Shown here: in pieces, positions 21,501-31,178 of the stretch
Layout: the number at the start of each line of letters is the position of its first letter
Numbering within the stretch: the stretch's first letter is position 1
Source: Stagonosporopsis chrysanthemi
Taxonomy: Eukaryota; Ascomycota; Dothideomycetes; Pleosporales; Didymellaceae
Length of the DNA: 47,041 bases
Reading direction: 5' to 3'
NCBI GenBank assembly: GCA_022560025.1
Contig: JAFISE010000211.1
Span: 1-47,041, forward strand
Position numbers and translations under genes: made by a program
Notes under the pieces: model-generated
Seen by the model: the letters and a program-made list of their open reading frames with translations, nothing else
Databases searched by the model: none
Told to the model about the DNA's origin: nothing

Positions 21501-24500
21501 GAATGGAGAAGAGCCTTCGAATACCTCAGAGACCAACGGAAAGGATTCGAACTCGAAGCCCAACGTTGACTACATCAGCGACTTCAACAACCGATTCATC
21601 ATCCATAACATACACCTGAAGTGGGGCAACTCGCTGCGTAACATCATCCTGCGCTACATACATCAGGTCAGCCAGCGTCGAGGTTTTGTGTACTACATGT
21701 CTAGAAGAGCGGTAAAGTTCATTCTCGATGTAGTGGATGAGCAGAACAAGTCGCGCGGACCGTCAACATCCTTCGAATACGAAAGCTCCGACATGGATCC
21801 AACGACTCCGAGAGCACAAGGTGACCAAGGCCTTAGCATTGACGAAACGATCCAGCAGCTTCTCGCTGACGGTAGGAAGTTTGTTGAGGCGAATGAGGCC
21901 GAGCATGATAATAAAAGCAAAGAGACACAGGACAAGCAAGACTCGGCTGAGAGAGATGTTAATGCCGACTATGTTCCGCAGAACGCATACATCGTCCGTC
22001 TCATTGCTCCCCAGATCCAGCTGCAGAGCGAGCGCAACACTAAGGCTGCTGTGCTCGTGACAGCAAAAGGGATGCAACTCAAGGTCCTACAGATAATGGA
22101 CAAGGATCGGGTGATGGACGAGGTCTCTGGTCTCGTGCAGCGCCGATTCACCGCTGCCATGGACAGTCTCCAGATCTTCGTCACCAACGCCAAGATCTTC
22201 AGTAGCATGGACGACATCCACATGTACTCGGGAAGCACATACGGGACGCCAGCAGGCTCGGCCTGGCCCCCATGGGTGCCTTTCGAAGTCATGTTTGAAT
22301 TCCACACCAATCCCTATGGCTTTCAGAGGGTAGTACAAAGGACGTCAGCCAGTATGCGTTACGACAAGTACAACACTTTGCGTCTGAAATACAACGACGA
22401 TGTCTCGAATGACTCCGCTTCGTCAAAGAGCGTGCAGAACATGGAAAGTCGAATCGATCATCTGTGGGTTGACTTCCCACACGTTCGCGCTCTGTGCGAC
22501 TCACGGCAATACTACGCTATGTACGTTATTGTGCTGGACCTCTTACTGTACCGCGAGCCGCTGGAGAAGACGCGCAACGAACGTCTCGAGAAGATCATGC
22601 TGGCTTCAGATTTTAGTGATCTCACCGGAGCGCCCAATCTGGTCATCGGACTGCAAGAGCGCATTCGACAGCTCGAGGAGATCAAGACAGTGTTCCAGAT
22701 TAACGAGAAATATCTTGACAAGCAAGGTTGGGATGACCGCGTAGAAGTTGAGAAGGATCTTGCGGTCTACGAAGACGAGCTCTTCTTTGTCATGAAGGCC
22801 ATTACGACAGCTCAACGCAAGCAGGACGATCGCGCGCAGGCCAAACAGTCAACAGGCCTACTTCGATGGTATATCAGTGCTTCAGAGATCGTGTGGCATC
22901 TGCTGCGTGAGGGTCAAGAATCTCTGGCCGAGTTCCAGCTCAAGAATGCGCTGTATGATCGCACAGACAACAATGACGGTTCCAACTTCAACTCGTTAGA
23001 GATCGAGGATGCACGCGGGTTGAACCTACTGCCCAACGCGCTATACCCAGAGATGATCCTACCCTATCTCGAAAACAATCAGCCGCTGCCCGAGAATGCC
23101 AAGTGCCTGAAGGTCCAGTTTGTCATGCTCGAGGCCATTGCTGGAATTCCAGTCATGGAGCATTTCGAAGTCATGCTGTATCCGCTCAAGGTGCAGCTGG
23201 AATGGGAAATTGGCAAGAAGCTCTTCGAATACATCTTCCCAGCTATCAATGACAAGGATGGGGAGAATGCCAGTTTCTCGCCTTTCCTGATCAAGCACTC
23301 ACTTCCTTCCCAGGACGATGAGGATGATGAAGTCAACGGCAGCATGACTTCCAGTTTCAGCAGCTCAGTATTGCAAGAAGAGGGAGCCACGGCGCTCCAG
23401 TCGCGACTGACCCCGACTCTGAATCTGCCTGATCCTAGAACAAAGGCCGCAAACAAAGTCAAAAGTAGTCCGCAGAAGCGTCCTGGTCTGAACAGCTTCC
23501 GATCGTTGTTCCGCGATGACCACAGCTCCCGCAGCGGAACTGAACTACGCCGGACACTACATCCTAACTCCGCGGCGACACCGTCAGGCTCATCACTCAA
23601 CGTCACCGCAAGGCCTAGTTCAGTGCGTTCCAACGCGTCCTTCGTGACGACGAACGAGTCTGAACGGACTGCGAAGAAGTTCACGCTCTATCGGACAGGC
23701 ACTAGTATGACCTTGACCGACAAGCGAGTAGACAAGAAGGAGAAGAAGGAACGTCATGACGATCTTACACAGATGATGAACCGCGCAAGCAATTACATGA
23801 CGCTGGCATATATTCGCATTCCTTCGATGACCCTTTGCCTATCGTACAAGGGCAAGGGCTCGCGCAACTTTGAAGACGTGCACGATCTGGTCTTCAAAAT
23901 GCCAACACTGGAGTACCGCAACAAGACGTGGTCGAATCTTGACCTCGCTTTGCAGCTCAAGAAAGACGTGATCCGCGCCCTCATCTCGCACGCCGGTGCC
24001 ATCGTAGGCAACAAATTTTCCCACCACCGCCCCAGCAAGACCCAACAGTCTCGTCTTCGCCAACTCGCCAACTCAAGCACCGTGCTCGGCGCCTCCCCCG
24101 ACCCCTCCTCTGATGGTGCCTCAGCACGTGACCTCTCCCCAGGCGGCTCCTCAAACGATGGCGTGCGGCGCTCATTCACCTCCGGCCGCCGAGGCAGCAT
24201 GATCTCGACCGTGTCCGAAGAATACTCGCTCCGCCCCGGCACCTCCGCCGACGGCCGCAGCACACACGGTTCGATCCTTGGCGGTCTGCGAAACCACCTC
24301 CATGACGACCACGGGCTAGGCATCGAAGACGGGCGCGCCTTCGCCGACGAGCTCTCTCGCGTCGACAACACGGAGCCCGGTCACGTGAACCTCATCCACT
24401 CCCTATCCAAGCACATTACGTCCGTGACGCCGTTTGCGGGCCACAGCCGGCGGGACCGCGCGAATAGCACGGGGAACACATCTAATTTCCCGTTCAGTCG

Positions 24501-24621
24501 CAATGGAAGTGTAGTTGAGGAGACCGAGCGGCCCGTCACGAGTTATGCCGAGGACGGCGAGACTATGAACAAGAAGCAGAAGGCGCTTGCTGTGGGGAAG
24601 AAGCTGCTGGGTAGGAACTAG
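15541..24621 (+). CDS. FMP27: Fmp27/BLTP2 (Hobbit)-type bridge-like lipid transfer protein, 2995 aa
   Basis: Three exons (15541-19840, 19886-20283, 20332-24621) with introns of 45 and 48 nt give an 8988-nt frame. An N-terminal hydrophobic anchor (residues about 7-28, FLAGLALLLYLLSFVLFAFI) is followed by repeating beta-rich segments. Family signatures are the GFWDK motif at residues about 1405-1409, just before intron 1, and the WPPW motif at 2211-2214. A long coiled coil lies near residues 1865-1940 and a Ser/Arg-rich tail at the C-terminus. Proteins of this family form a hydrophobic groove and act at ER-plasma membrane contacts in lipid transport; yeast has the paralogs Fmp27 and Ypr117w (established knowledge). 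Yeast Fmp27 is about 2600 aa, so this length is reasonable. The frame shows no break. The ATG at 15541 is chosen because the anchor follows at once. Confidence 0.95.
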
Positions 24622-26592
24622 ACGGAAAGGTTTTAGTAGGAAAGAGTACGTGAGGTGGTATTGGGGCCGGACAGTATTGGTGCCGATTCCCATTACGATG
24701 AACAGCGAGCAGAAGAAGAAGAACAGAGTGTGTTGTATGTGAATCAGGGCGTCAGTTGTTGTATTGAAAAGACGCCTGTAATAGGATGAGATCCTCCATA
24801 CATTTTTCAACTTCAGCATTTCCCAGCGTTCGTTCGTGCGTTCAATAGGGGAACAGGAGTGTTATTGTATATACTCTTTTAATTGCGTGCTGTGTGCTAC
24901 GGCTGTGGCGATATAGCAGCACTGCAGGTCCAAATTCTGAGTTTTCAGGGCGTTGACAAAGAAGAAAGAAGGTGGGCGCGGGATTATAGACGAGCGAATT
25001 GCTCTGGTGTGCTTGAACTATTACTTTGTTTTTCTACGTGTGTCTAAGCCTTTTGCTTTCCTGGTTTGCATTATCCCACCCGTTCCTCTATCGCCTGAGT
25101 CCCTCGACTAAGCTTCGAATTATATGTTGGTTTCTGTGAGCTAGGAACAACTCGAAGGGCTTGGTCACTGGTCAGGGGTGGTGCTTGTACATAATATGAG
25201 GCAGACGCGATCATATATCCGTGCCACAAATCCGAGAAAACAGCAAAATCATGGAGAAGTCTCCGAAAAACGATTCCGCTTGTTGAACAAACCCGGATAT
25301 GTCACTGGAAGAGTATCGGGTGATTGGTCCCCCCAAAGTCATCCGCGAGAGACTAGGCCTACATACCAAGACGTCTTGACCAGGAACAGATGTCTTGGAA
25401 TTTCAGGAGCTGCAGCCATAGCGTGTGGAAGATCTGTACTCTTGCCAGATATAGCTGGAGGTGCGTCGCGAGGAAAGCGAGGCGGTGGAGCGGGGTCGCC
25501 AAGAGGACAACGTCAGCCACCCCGAAGTCCCCTTGCTTCTCTTGACTACTGGACTGTGTATGTCTCCGTCTAAGAGATCATTGTCATATCTTTGAGAGCT
25601 TGTAAAGTGATTGAAGTTGGGTAGAGAATTGAGAGCAGATGCAGATGCTACCTAGCTGGGATAGTAGGTACATCTGCATACTCGAGTAGAGAATTGGTCA
25701 ATGTCAAAATAGACGCAGCTAGTAACGTGATGACGAGGTCCGCGGCCAATCAATTGACTCGGACCCTCGCGAACGGCCCGTCGTCCGAGGCGCTGCATGA
25801 AAATGCAAGGTGCATGCATAGACGAGGCTGGGGCCGCCAAAACCCCAGGCTACGAGAAGCAGAGCTTGTGCAACTTAAGATCGCCCCTGGGGGCTGCGAC
25901 CTAGAATACCCGTTTCTCTACCATTCGTCCAATCCGCATATCTCGCTTCCCCTGGAAGGATCTCCAGGCCGGCATAAGTCCATTGGTCGACTCGAAGCAT
26001 TTTTTGTCAGCCTCAGAGTCCCAGGACGCCATGGCTTTGTTTCACCAGCCTATCAAATTGCTCAGACACGCCCACCTGCCATACAAAGTACAGCTGCGCA
26101 TCTGGTTGCATAAACATAGATGAACTTCATGGCAGGAAGTTTCAAAACTTCAGCTCCATCGTACCACGAATGGTAGTAAGCCCGACTCGGCTTGCAGGAA
26201 TAGTTCAGCTATGGGGTCCAGGGGCCATGAGACTCTGTCTTGGGACAGCTCGCTACGACAAGTGAATGAATTCGAGCATGCGTACTGGTCAATGGCTTCA
26301 CGAGTACGGCTCGGAGTCGGTTCCTGGAAACAGCAAGCATAGGGGCGCGTGTCGCTTTCCTCGCTTTTGGATTCTTTCGCGAGCTTTACCTGATATTCAC
26401 CTGATCTAGAGAGCGGTCTTGTAGAGACCTGACCATGAGAGACTGAAGTATAAGTACCGCAGGACCCTCCATTGCCTGACCACCCATCCACTCCTCGATC
26501 TTCAACCTCCACCTCCATCTCTTCCCACTCAAACCCTGAAACCCCGTCAACCACAAAGACAACCCTCAGTCCGCCCCCCGCAAATTTTCACC
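24622..26592. other. Gene-poor interval with a hairpin flanked by direct repeats
   Basis: Almost 2 kb lie between the FMP27-like gene and the small secreted protein gene. Open frames at 25178-25573 and 25694-26113 start on non-ATG codons and show no family features, so they are not called. A near-perfect inverted repeat lies at 25641-25677. It is flanked by two copies of gtagagaatt at 25621-25630 and 25686-25695. The last 100 bases before 26593 are C-rich, typical of a fungal 5' leader. Confidence 0.5.
25641..25677. repeat. Short inverted repeat (13-bp stem with one bulge)
   Basis: The left arm gcagatg-c-taccta pairs with the right arm taggta-catctgc, with a 10-nt loop (25655-25664) and one unpaired C. 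The 10-bp direct repeat gtagagaatt flanks it at a distance on both sides. It may be a miniature-element footprint or a chance palindrome. Confidence 0.5.
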
Positions 26593-26850
26593 ATGAAGCT
26601 CACCCTCGTCCTCGCCACCATCGCCGCCACAGCCCTCGCCGCTCCTCGCGCCGCCGGCGAGATGTCTCCCGCTCCAGCACCCCTCGACGGCCGTGCCGAT
26701 AACTGCTTCTTCCCCTCGCAGTGCTCAGCGTTCTGGTCCGGCAAGTGCGAAAACCACTGTGGCTCCCGCGGCTTCTCCCATATGAGCCGCGATGGATGCA
26801 AGTGGAACCCGATCAACATCACGCAGAAGTGCTGCTGCATTAGGAAGTAA
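26593..26850 (+). CDS. Small secreted cysteine-rich protein (defensin-like CS-alpha-beta candidate)
   Basis: This is an 85-aa intronless frame. Residues 1-17 form a signal peptide (MKLTLVLATIAATALAA), followed by a Pro/Ala-rich spacer to about residue 36, possibly a propeptide. The mature part has eight cysteines at 38, 44, 52, 56, 69, 80, 81 and 82. The pair C52-x3-C56 with C80-x-C82 matches the helix and strand signature of cysteine-stabilised alpha-beta (defensin-like) peptides, but the arrangement ending in CCC is not one I can tie to a named family. Fungal proteins of this kind act as effectors or antimicrobial peptides (family knowledge); neither role is shown here. The C-rich leader just upstream and the clean ATG support the start. 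It lies alone in a gene-poor stretch. Confidence 0.85.
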   Translation: MKLTLVLATIAATALAAPRAAGEMSPAPAPLDGRADNCFFPSQCSAFWSGKCENHCGSRGFSHMSRDGCKWNPINITQKCCCIRK

Positions 26851-27079
26851 GCTGGGGGCAAAAGCTGGGGGGGCTGTATCCATTACTGTCGAGGGATGTT
26901 ATGCTGGAGGAGTTCGAGTTTTGCTTCTGTGACGTTCACAGCAGAGGTGTTGGAGGACCGGGATACGCCAGTATGGTTCGGTAGTCGAATTGATACAGTG
27001 CTCTTAAAACTTTGTACTAAGCTCCTTGAACGTCGAGGAGAAGATACTAAGCCTCGACTTCACTTTCTGTGATCGACTA

Positions 27080-27853
27080 TCACTCCTCTCTCAGCTTGAG
27101 CACGACACTGCCCACATGCTCGTTAACAAATATCGGCACCGTGTCCGACACCATGTACCACCGCAGCTTCTGCATAACCTTCAAGTTCTCAAACGTGACA
27201 TTCTCCATTCTCCTGTCCGAGTCAAACCCCAGGATCTGCGACAGATTCACAAATCCCGGATAACCGCTGCACAGCTCAAAGTTACGCAATGTAACATTTT
27301 TGATCCCGCGACCTGGCGCTGTTGTCAGCGTTCTTCATCACTCGAATGTTGAACAGCGGCCCTTTCGTGATCCGTTCGACGACAACTTTTTCAATCAGAA
27401 CGTCCAGTATCAAGTTCTCGTCACATGCGTTGATTGCACTGTAGCTCTGATACCACATCTGGTTCTCACAATGGTCTAGGATATCTGTGTTGCTGATGTT
27501 GATATTGCGGAACGTTTCTGGTGCTCGTGGGCTACCATGTGTACTCATTTGGATCGGATGAGCGATATCTGGGAGTAGCGTGCAGTTTCTGATGCGGATG
27601 TTGGCCGTGTCGTCATAGTAGTCCCAGCGGTGCCCGTAAATAGCAATTGTGTCGTCTGAATCGCGCACGATGCATGCCTGACGTATTCTTAATGTCTCGG
27701 TGGGATCACTGACGCAATATAGGCGCTGGAGACTGCGTACTTCTTTGAAATTGTGAGGGTATTCATTGTCACTCCGATCTGTATAGTTCTTTCGGCAGAT
27801 TTCAAGCATCGTGAGGCTATGCTTTTCGACACCAACGTCTATTGTTCGCATCA
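27080..27853 (-). pseudogene. Truncated, frameshifted right-handed beta-helix glycosidase (GH28-like) relic
   Basis: Two minus-strand frames join as one protein fragment. The first (27853 down to about 27312) contains DSDDTIAIYGHRWDYY and PDIAHPIQMSTHG. The second (about 27310 to 27080) continues NVTLRNFELCSGYPGFVN. The repeated beta-strand pattern and these blocks resemble the C-terminal half of fungal parallel beta-helix (polygalacturonase-like) proteins. Around 27310 the reading frame shifts by one base equivalent; no GT..AG intron fits. The N-terminal half is absent: upstream sequence is the 3' end of the ELP2 gene, whose TGA overlaps the ATG of this fragment (TGATG at 27849-27853). It has no signal peptide. 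I infer a broken gene that lost its 5' part next to ELP2. Exact family assignment is tentative. Confidence 0.72.
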
Positions 27854-30310
27854 AGCTGCCCTGGTTGTGATGTTGTAGACGCGTACAGAAGAGTCATCTG
27901 TCGCTACAGCTATCTGCTGTGCTTGTTCCTCACTCCTGCCGGGCCTCCATGTGATCTGGTTGATGGTCTTCGCCGGCGCGCTCTCTGCGCCGACCATCGT
28001 CACCTCGACCTGCTCCAGATCATCAATCTTGGCACTGACAATGTCGATCTCACCGGTCTCTGTTCCGAATGCGAACCACATTGCGCCGTCCACTACTCTT
28101 GCGCTGCTGCCAACTGCAGTCACGGACGCATTCGCAGCGACCATACCCTTCAGCTGCACCTCCTCCCCCTCGATCTGCCAGATCTTGACCGATTTGTCTC
28201 TTCCTGCGGTCAGGAAACTTGGCTGCTCCAAAGGTGTCCATGCGCAATTCAAGATCATACGCGAGTGACCTTTGGGGTTTGCATGCTTCAACACGTACAA
28301 CGACGCCTCTTCACTTCGCTCCCAGACAACCCATTGCCTATCACGGCCGACGCTGAGCAGGTACTTGTCGTCTGGCGAGAACTGCAACGAGGTAACTGTA
28401 AGCGAATGTGCCTTCAGCGGTGGCTTCACCTCCAGCCACTCCTTCGTGTCGTACAGACGAATGACTGCATGGTCGATCGAACTCGCTCGACAAGCAGTCG
28501 CAACCAGGCCTCCGTCACGGCTGACTGCGACCGCAGAGATCTCATAACCGTGCCCATACAGCTTCTCTGTCTCCGGCCAGAGGAGATGTCGAGCCAGGTG
28601 GTCTTCAAACGGCGGATGTGAGAACACCAGCGCAGACTTGCGGATAATGGACGCAGGATCGACAGCGTCGCGTTCGTCTTCTGCGCCGTTTTCCGCGTCG
28701 TCGTCGTCCCCGACAGCTTGTATGGCCTTGTTTGAAAGACCGAGAACAGGAATGTTCGCTGCGTCGGGGAGTTCAGCCGTGCTTTGAGAGTCAATACCAC
28801 AAAGTTTGCTCAGCATGTCGGCGACACCCTTTGGCTCGTCAAAGACTCGTAAAAGCTTCTCATCGGCACCGGAAACGAACTGTGTGTCGTTTATTGCGTC
28901 GATGCAGTTGAGGTCGTACCCATGAATCTGGGGCCTGGAGAATTCGTGCCACGATGTAACATCATCGCGTTTCCACTCCGACAGTAATCGCGTTGTTTGG
29001 TCTTGCGATGTCGAAAGAAGGTATGCGCCATTCCTTGACCAGGTCACTCCTCTAACCTCCCGCACATGGCCTGTGATCGCGACTTGCTGTGTCCACATGT
29101 CTTCAGACGAAGCGTAAGTCCACTTCCTCCAGCTACCAGTCCTCCCCAGTGAGACGACTGTGTTACCATCTGGGGACCACAGTCCGATCCAGAATCCTCC
29201 GGCACTTCCGGTCGCACTTGTAGAGCCCTTCTGTGCACTGATTTCACCAAGTCTGGTCATGCACACCCACACCCCTGATGCTGGATCAGACTCCCACATA
29301 GCGAGAGAGTTGTCTTCCGAAGTTGAGAGCAGCTGCAATTTGCCTTCTCTGTGCCGCCATGAAGCTGTGTAAATCCAATCCTCATGTCCGAGAAGCAACG
29401 CCTCAAATGTGATCGAGTGCTTGGATGTCCCTGACTTAATCCAATGAGGTTTGTTGGACAGGGATTTGACAAACCCTCCCAGAGCGGGGTCGTTGAGTGC
29501 AGTGCTTGCTACGGGAAGTTCGTTGCCTTTGTGGAACCTCCAGAGGCGAATATACTTATCCTGACTTGCGGACGCCAGCAGCAGGTCACTGCTCTCGTCC
29601 GGTGTCTCGCGAGTGAAGTCAAGGGCGCGGATCCAGCCCTCGTGTCCGGTAAGTGTTGCTGAAAGATGAAACTGGGTATCCCGAGAAACGAAAATCTGAA
29701 TAGTGGGGCGAGTGCCGGCAACAGCCAGAACCATGGAATCGGCGTCGAGCTGGGCAAGTGCGAGGATTAAGGGGAAATATTTTGGTGACAGAGTGATGGT
29801 CTGCACCAGCTCGACGTCGATGGTTGTGAAACTTTCATCGTGAACGAGCTTCCAGATTTTGACAGACCCATCTGATGAACCGGAGGCGAAGATGTCGGAA
29901 CCAGGCAGAGTTGCAATCTTTGTGATGGGATTGCTGTGGCCTGTCACAGTCTTCAGGCAGACGTATCTAGATGTCTTGTCCTTCTGAGCGCGCCAGATAC
30001 GGATTGTGTTGTCCGCTGCTCCACTGAGAAGAACAGAAACGTCCAGCGATGATGTACTGGGAAAGAACTTTACAGCATTGACAGCCTTTGTATGACCGCT
30101 CAGAATTGCATGGATCCCGGCAAGTTTCTCATCCTGCTTCTCGTCAACGATGTCCTATCCAAGTTCACAAGGCGGGCTCACTTGAGGATTCCACAGCGCG
30201 ATACAATTGTCTGCACCGAACGCTAATATGCCAGAACCATGGACATCCCAGTCTGCTGCCGCAGGGTTCCTATTGCCGCCGACGCAGACGAACTCAGACG
30301 AAATGTTCAT
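27851..30310 (-). CDS. ELP2: Elongator complex subunit 2 (WD40 double propeller)
   Basis: Exon 1 is 30310-30182 (43 codons, with VCVGGNRNPAAADW and LAFGADNCIALW typical of the Elp2 N-terminus). Exon 2 is 30133-27851, giving 803 aa in total, close to yeast Elp2 (788). At least ten WD repeats can be seen (for example LSGHTKAVNAVKF, LTGHEGWIRAL, LLGHEDWIYTASW, LTAGRDKSVKIW). The intron (30134-30181, 48 nt) has a ttgac branch site 12 nt before its acceptor; using the nearer acceptor would give an impossible 27-nt intron. Elp2 is a scaffold in the Elongator core (Elp123), which starts cm5-type modification of wobble uridine in tRNA (established). It is transcribed divergently from URM1 with only 195 bp between start codons. 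Confidence 0.95.
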
Positions 30311-30505
30311 CTTGCAGTACCTTTGGTGTAGAGTTGTAAGCCCTGCGGCTAGCCATAGTCATCATCTCAAGGATTTCTTTGGCGCTAGATTCGCTTAGCG
30401 CGCCGATTTGAGCCTAGGGCGGAGTCGAAGTAGCCTGCGCGGCATTCACAGCGACCGGCTTCATGCCTGTGCTCGACTTTTAGGAAGGCTCGAAGTAATT
30501 CCACA
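30311..30505. promoter_or_regulatory. Bidirectional promoter between ELP2 and URM1
   Basis: 195 bp separate the ATG codons of ELP2 (minus, 30310) and URM1 (plus, 30506). Any promoter for both must lie here unless leaders overlap. No TATA box or named element is clear. Upstream of ELP2 a short ATG frame on the minus strand around 30354 could be an upstream ORF or an unrecognised leader. Confidence 0.7.
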
Positions 30506-30918
30506 ATGACGGATAATACAGTATCGATTAACGTAGAGTTCAGGTTTGTCACGATACACTCTTGAGTTCATGTCTGACAGTCAAAGTGGGGGTTTGGAGC
30601 TGCTCTTTGCAAATCAGAAGAACTATGCTCTGTCCGTTCCGAATAAAGACGAGTCGGGTGCATCCTCAAATGTAGCGTTTCTTGTGAGGTATCTCTGCGA
30701 CAATGTCATGAAAGACCCGAGGAAAGACATGTTTGTACTCGACGACACTGTGTAAGTCTTGAAATCGATTTTGCACAATCGCTACTGATAGACCAAACAG
30801 TCGACCGGGAATTTTGGTGCTCATTAATGACGCGGACTGGGAGTTGGAGGGTGAAGATCAATATGAGCTGGAGGAGGGCGATCATATCATGTTCGTATCG
30901 ACGCTGCATGGAGGATAG
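30506..30918 (+). CDS. URM1: Ubiquitin-related modifier 1 (sulfur carrier for tRNA thiolation)
   Basis: Three exons (30506-30543, 30587-30751, 30801-30918) give 106 aa; yeast Urm1 is 99. The first intron (43 nt) was set so that the protein reads VEFSGGLELLF, the conserved Urm1 N-terminal block; a ctgac branch site lies 9 nt before the acceptor. The tail reads DWELEGEDQYELEEGDHIMF and ends STLHGG. The terminal GG is the residue pair activated by Uba4 and converted to a thiocarboxylate (established). Urm1 supplies sulfur for 2-thiolation of wobble uridine in cytosolic tRNA-Lys, -Glu and -Gln and can also be conjugated to proteins. The pairing with ELP2 joins two arms of the same modification. 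Confidence 0.96.
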
Positions 30919-31178
30919 CACGGGGCGCACGGTCAACAACAATGGGGCATTTGACTCAACGAGAAAGCTATTCAAACGCATGTGGTTCGTGGTTTATACA
31001 TTTGTGTGCTCGATAGTGATCTGGAAGACCTGACGTGGTGGCGTTCCCCTCATGTGCCGTCGTGAAAGCGCGGAACGCGTCGTCGGCGTTGCACAACCAT
31101 GACCGCCGACAGTTACTTTCGCTGCCCCAAACACACCCGCAGATCAAAACAAACGCACATACAAGACCCAGCCATGCA

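Noticed and set aside
25178..25573. 131-codon plus-strand frame downstream of the FMP27-like gene
   Set aside because: The first codon is GTG and the protein is Arg/Gly-rich without motif. No splice-supported extension was found.
25694..26113. 139-codon plus-strand frame
   Set aside because: It starts on TTG, has no motif, and lies in what looks like promoter and spacer DNA of the secreted protein gene.
26150..26554. 134-codon minus-strand frame
   Set aside because: It runs antisense through the C-rich leader of the secreted protein gene. Its Glu/Val/Gly-rich start is the shadow of that leader.
30154..30181. A 27-nt intron in ELP2 (nearest AG after the donor)
   Set aside because: It is too short for a spliceosomal intron. 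The next in-frame acceptor at 30134 gives 48 nt with a proper branch site.
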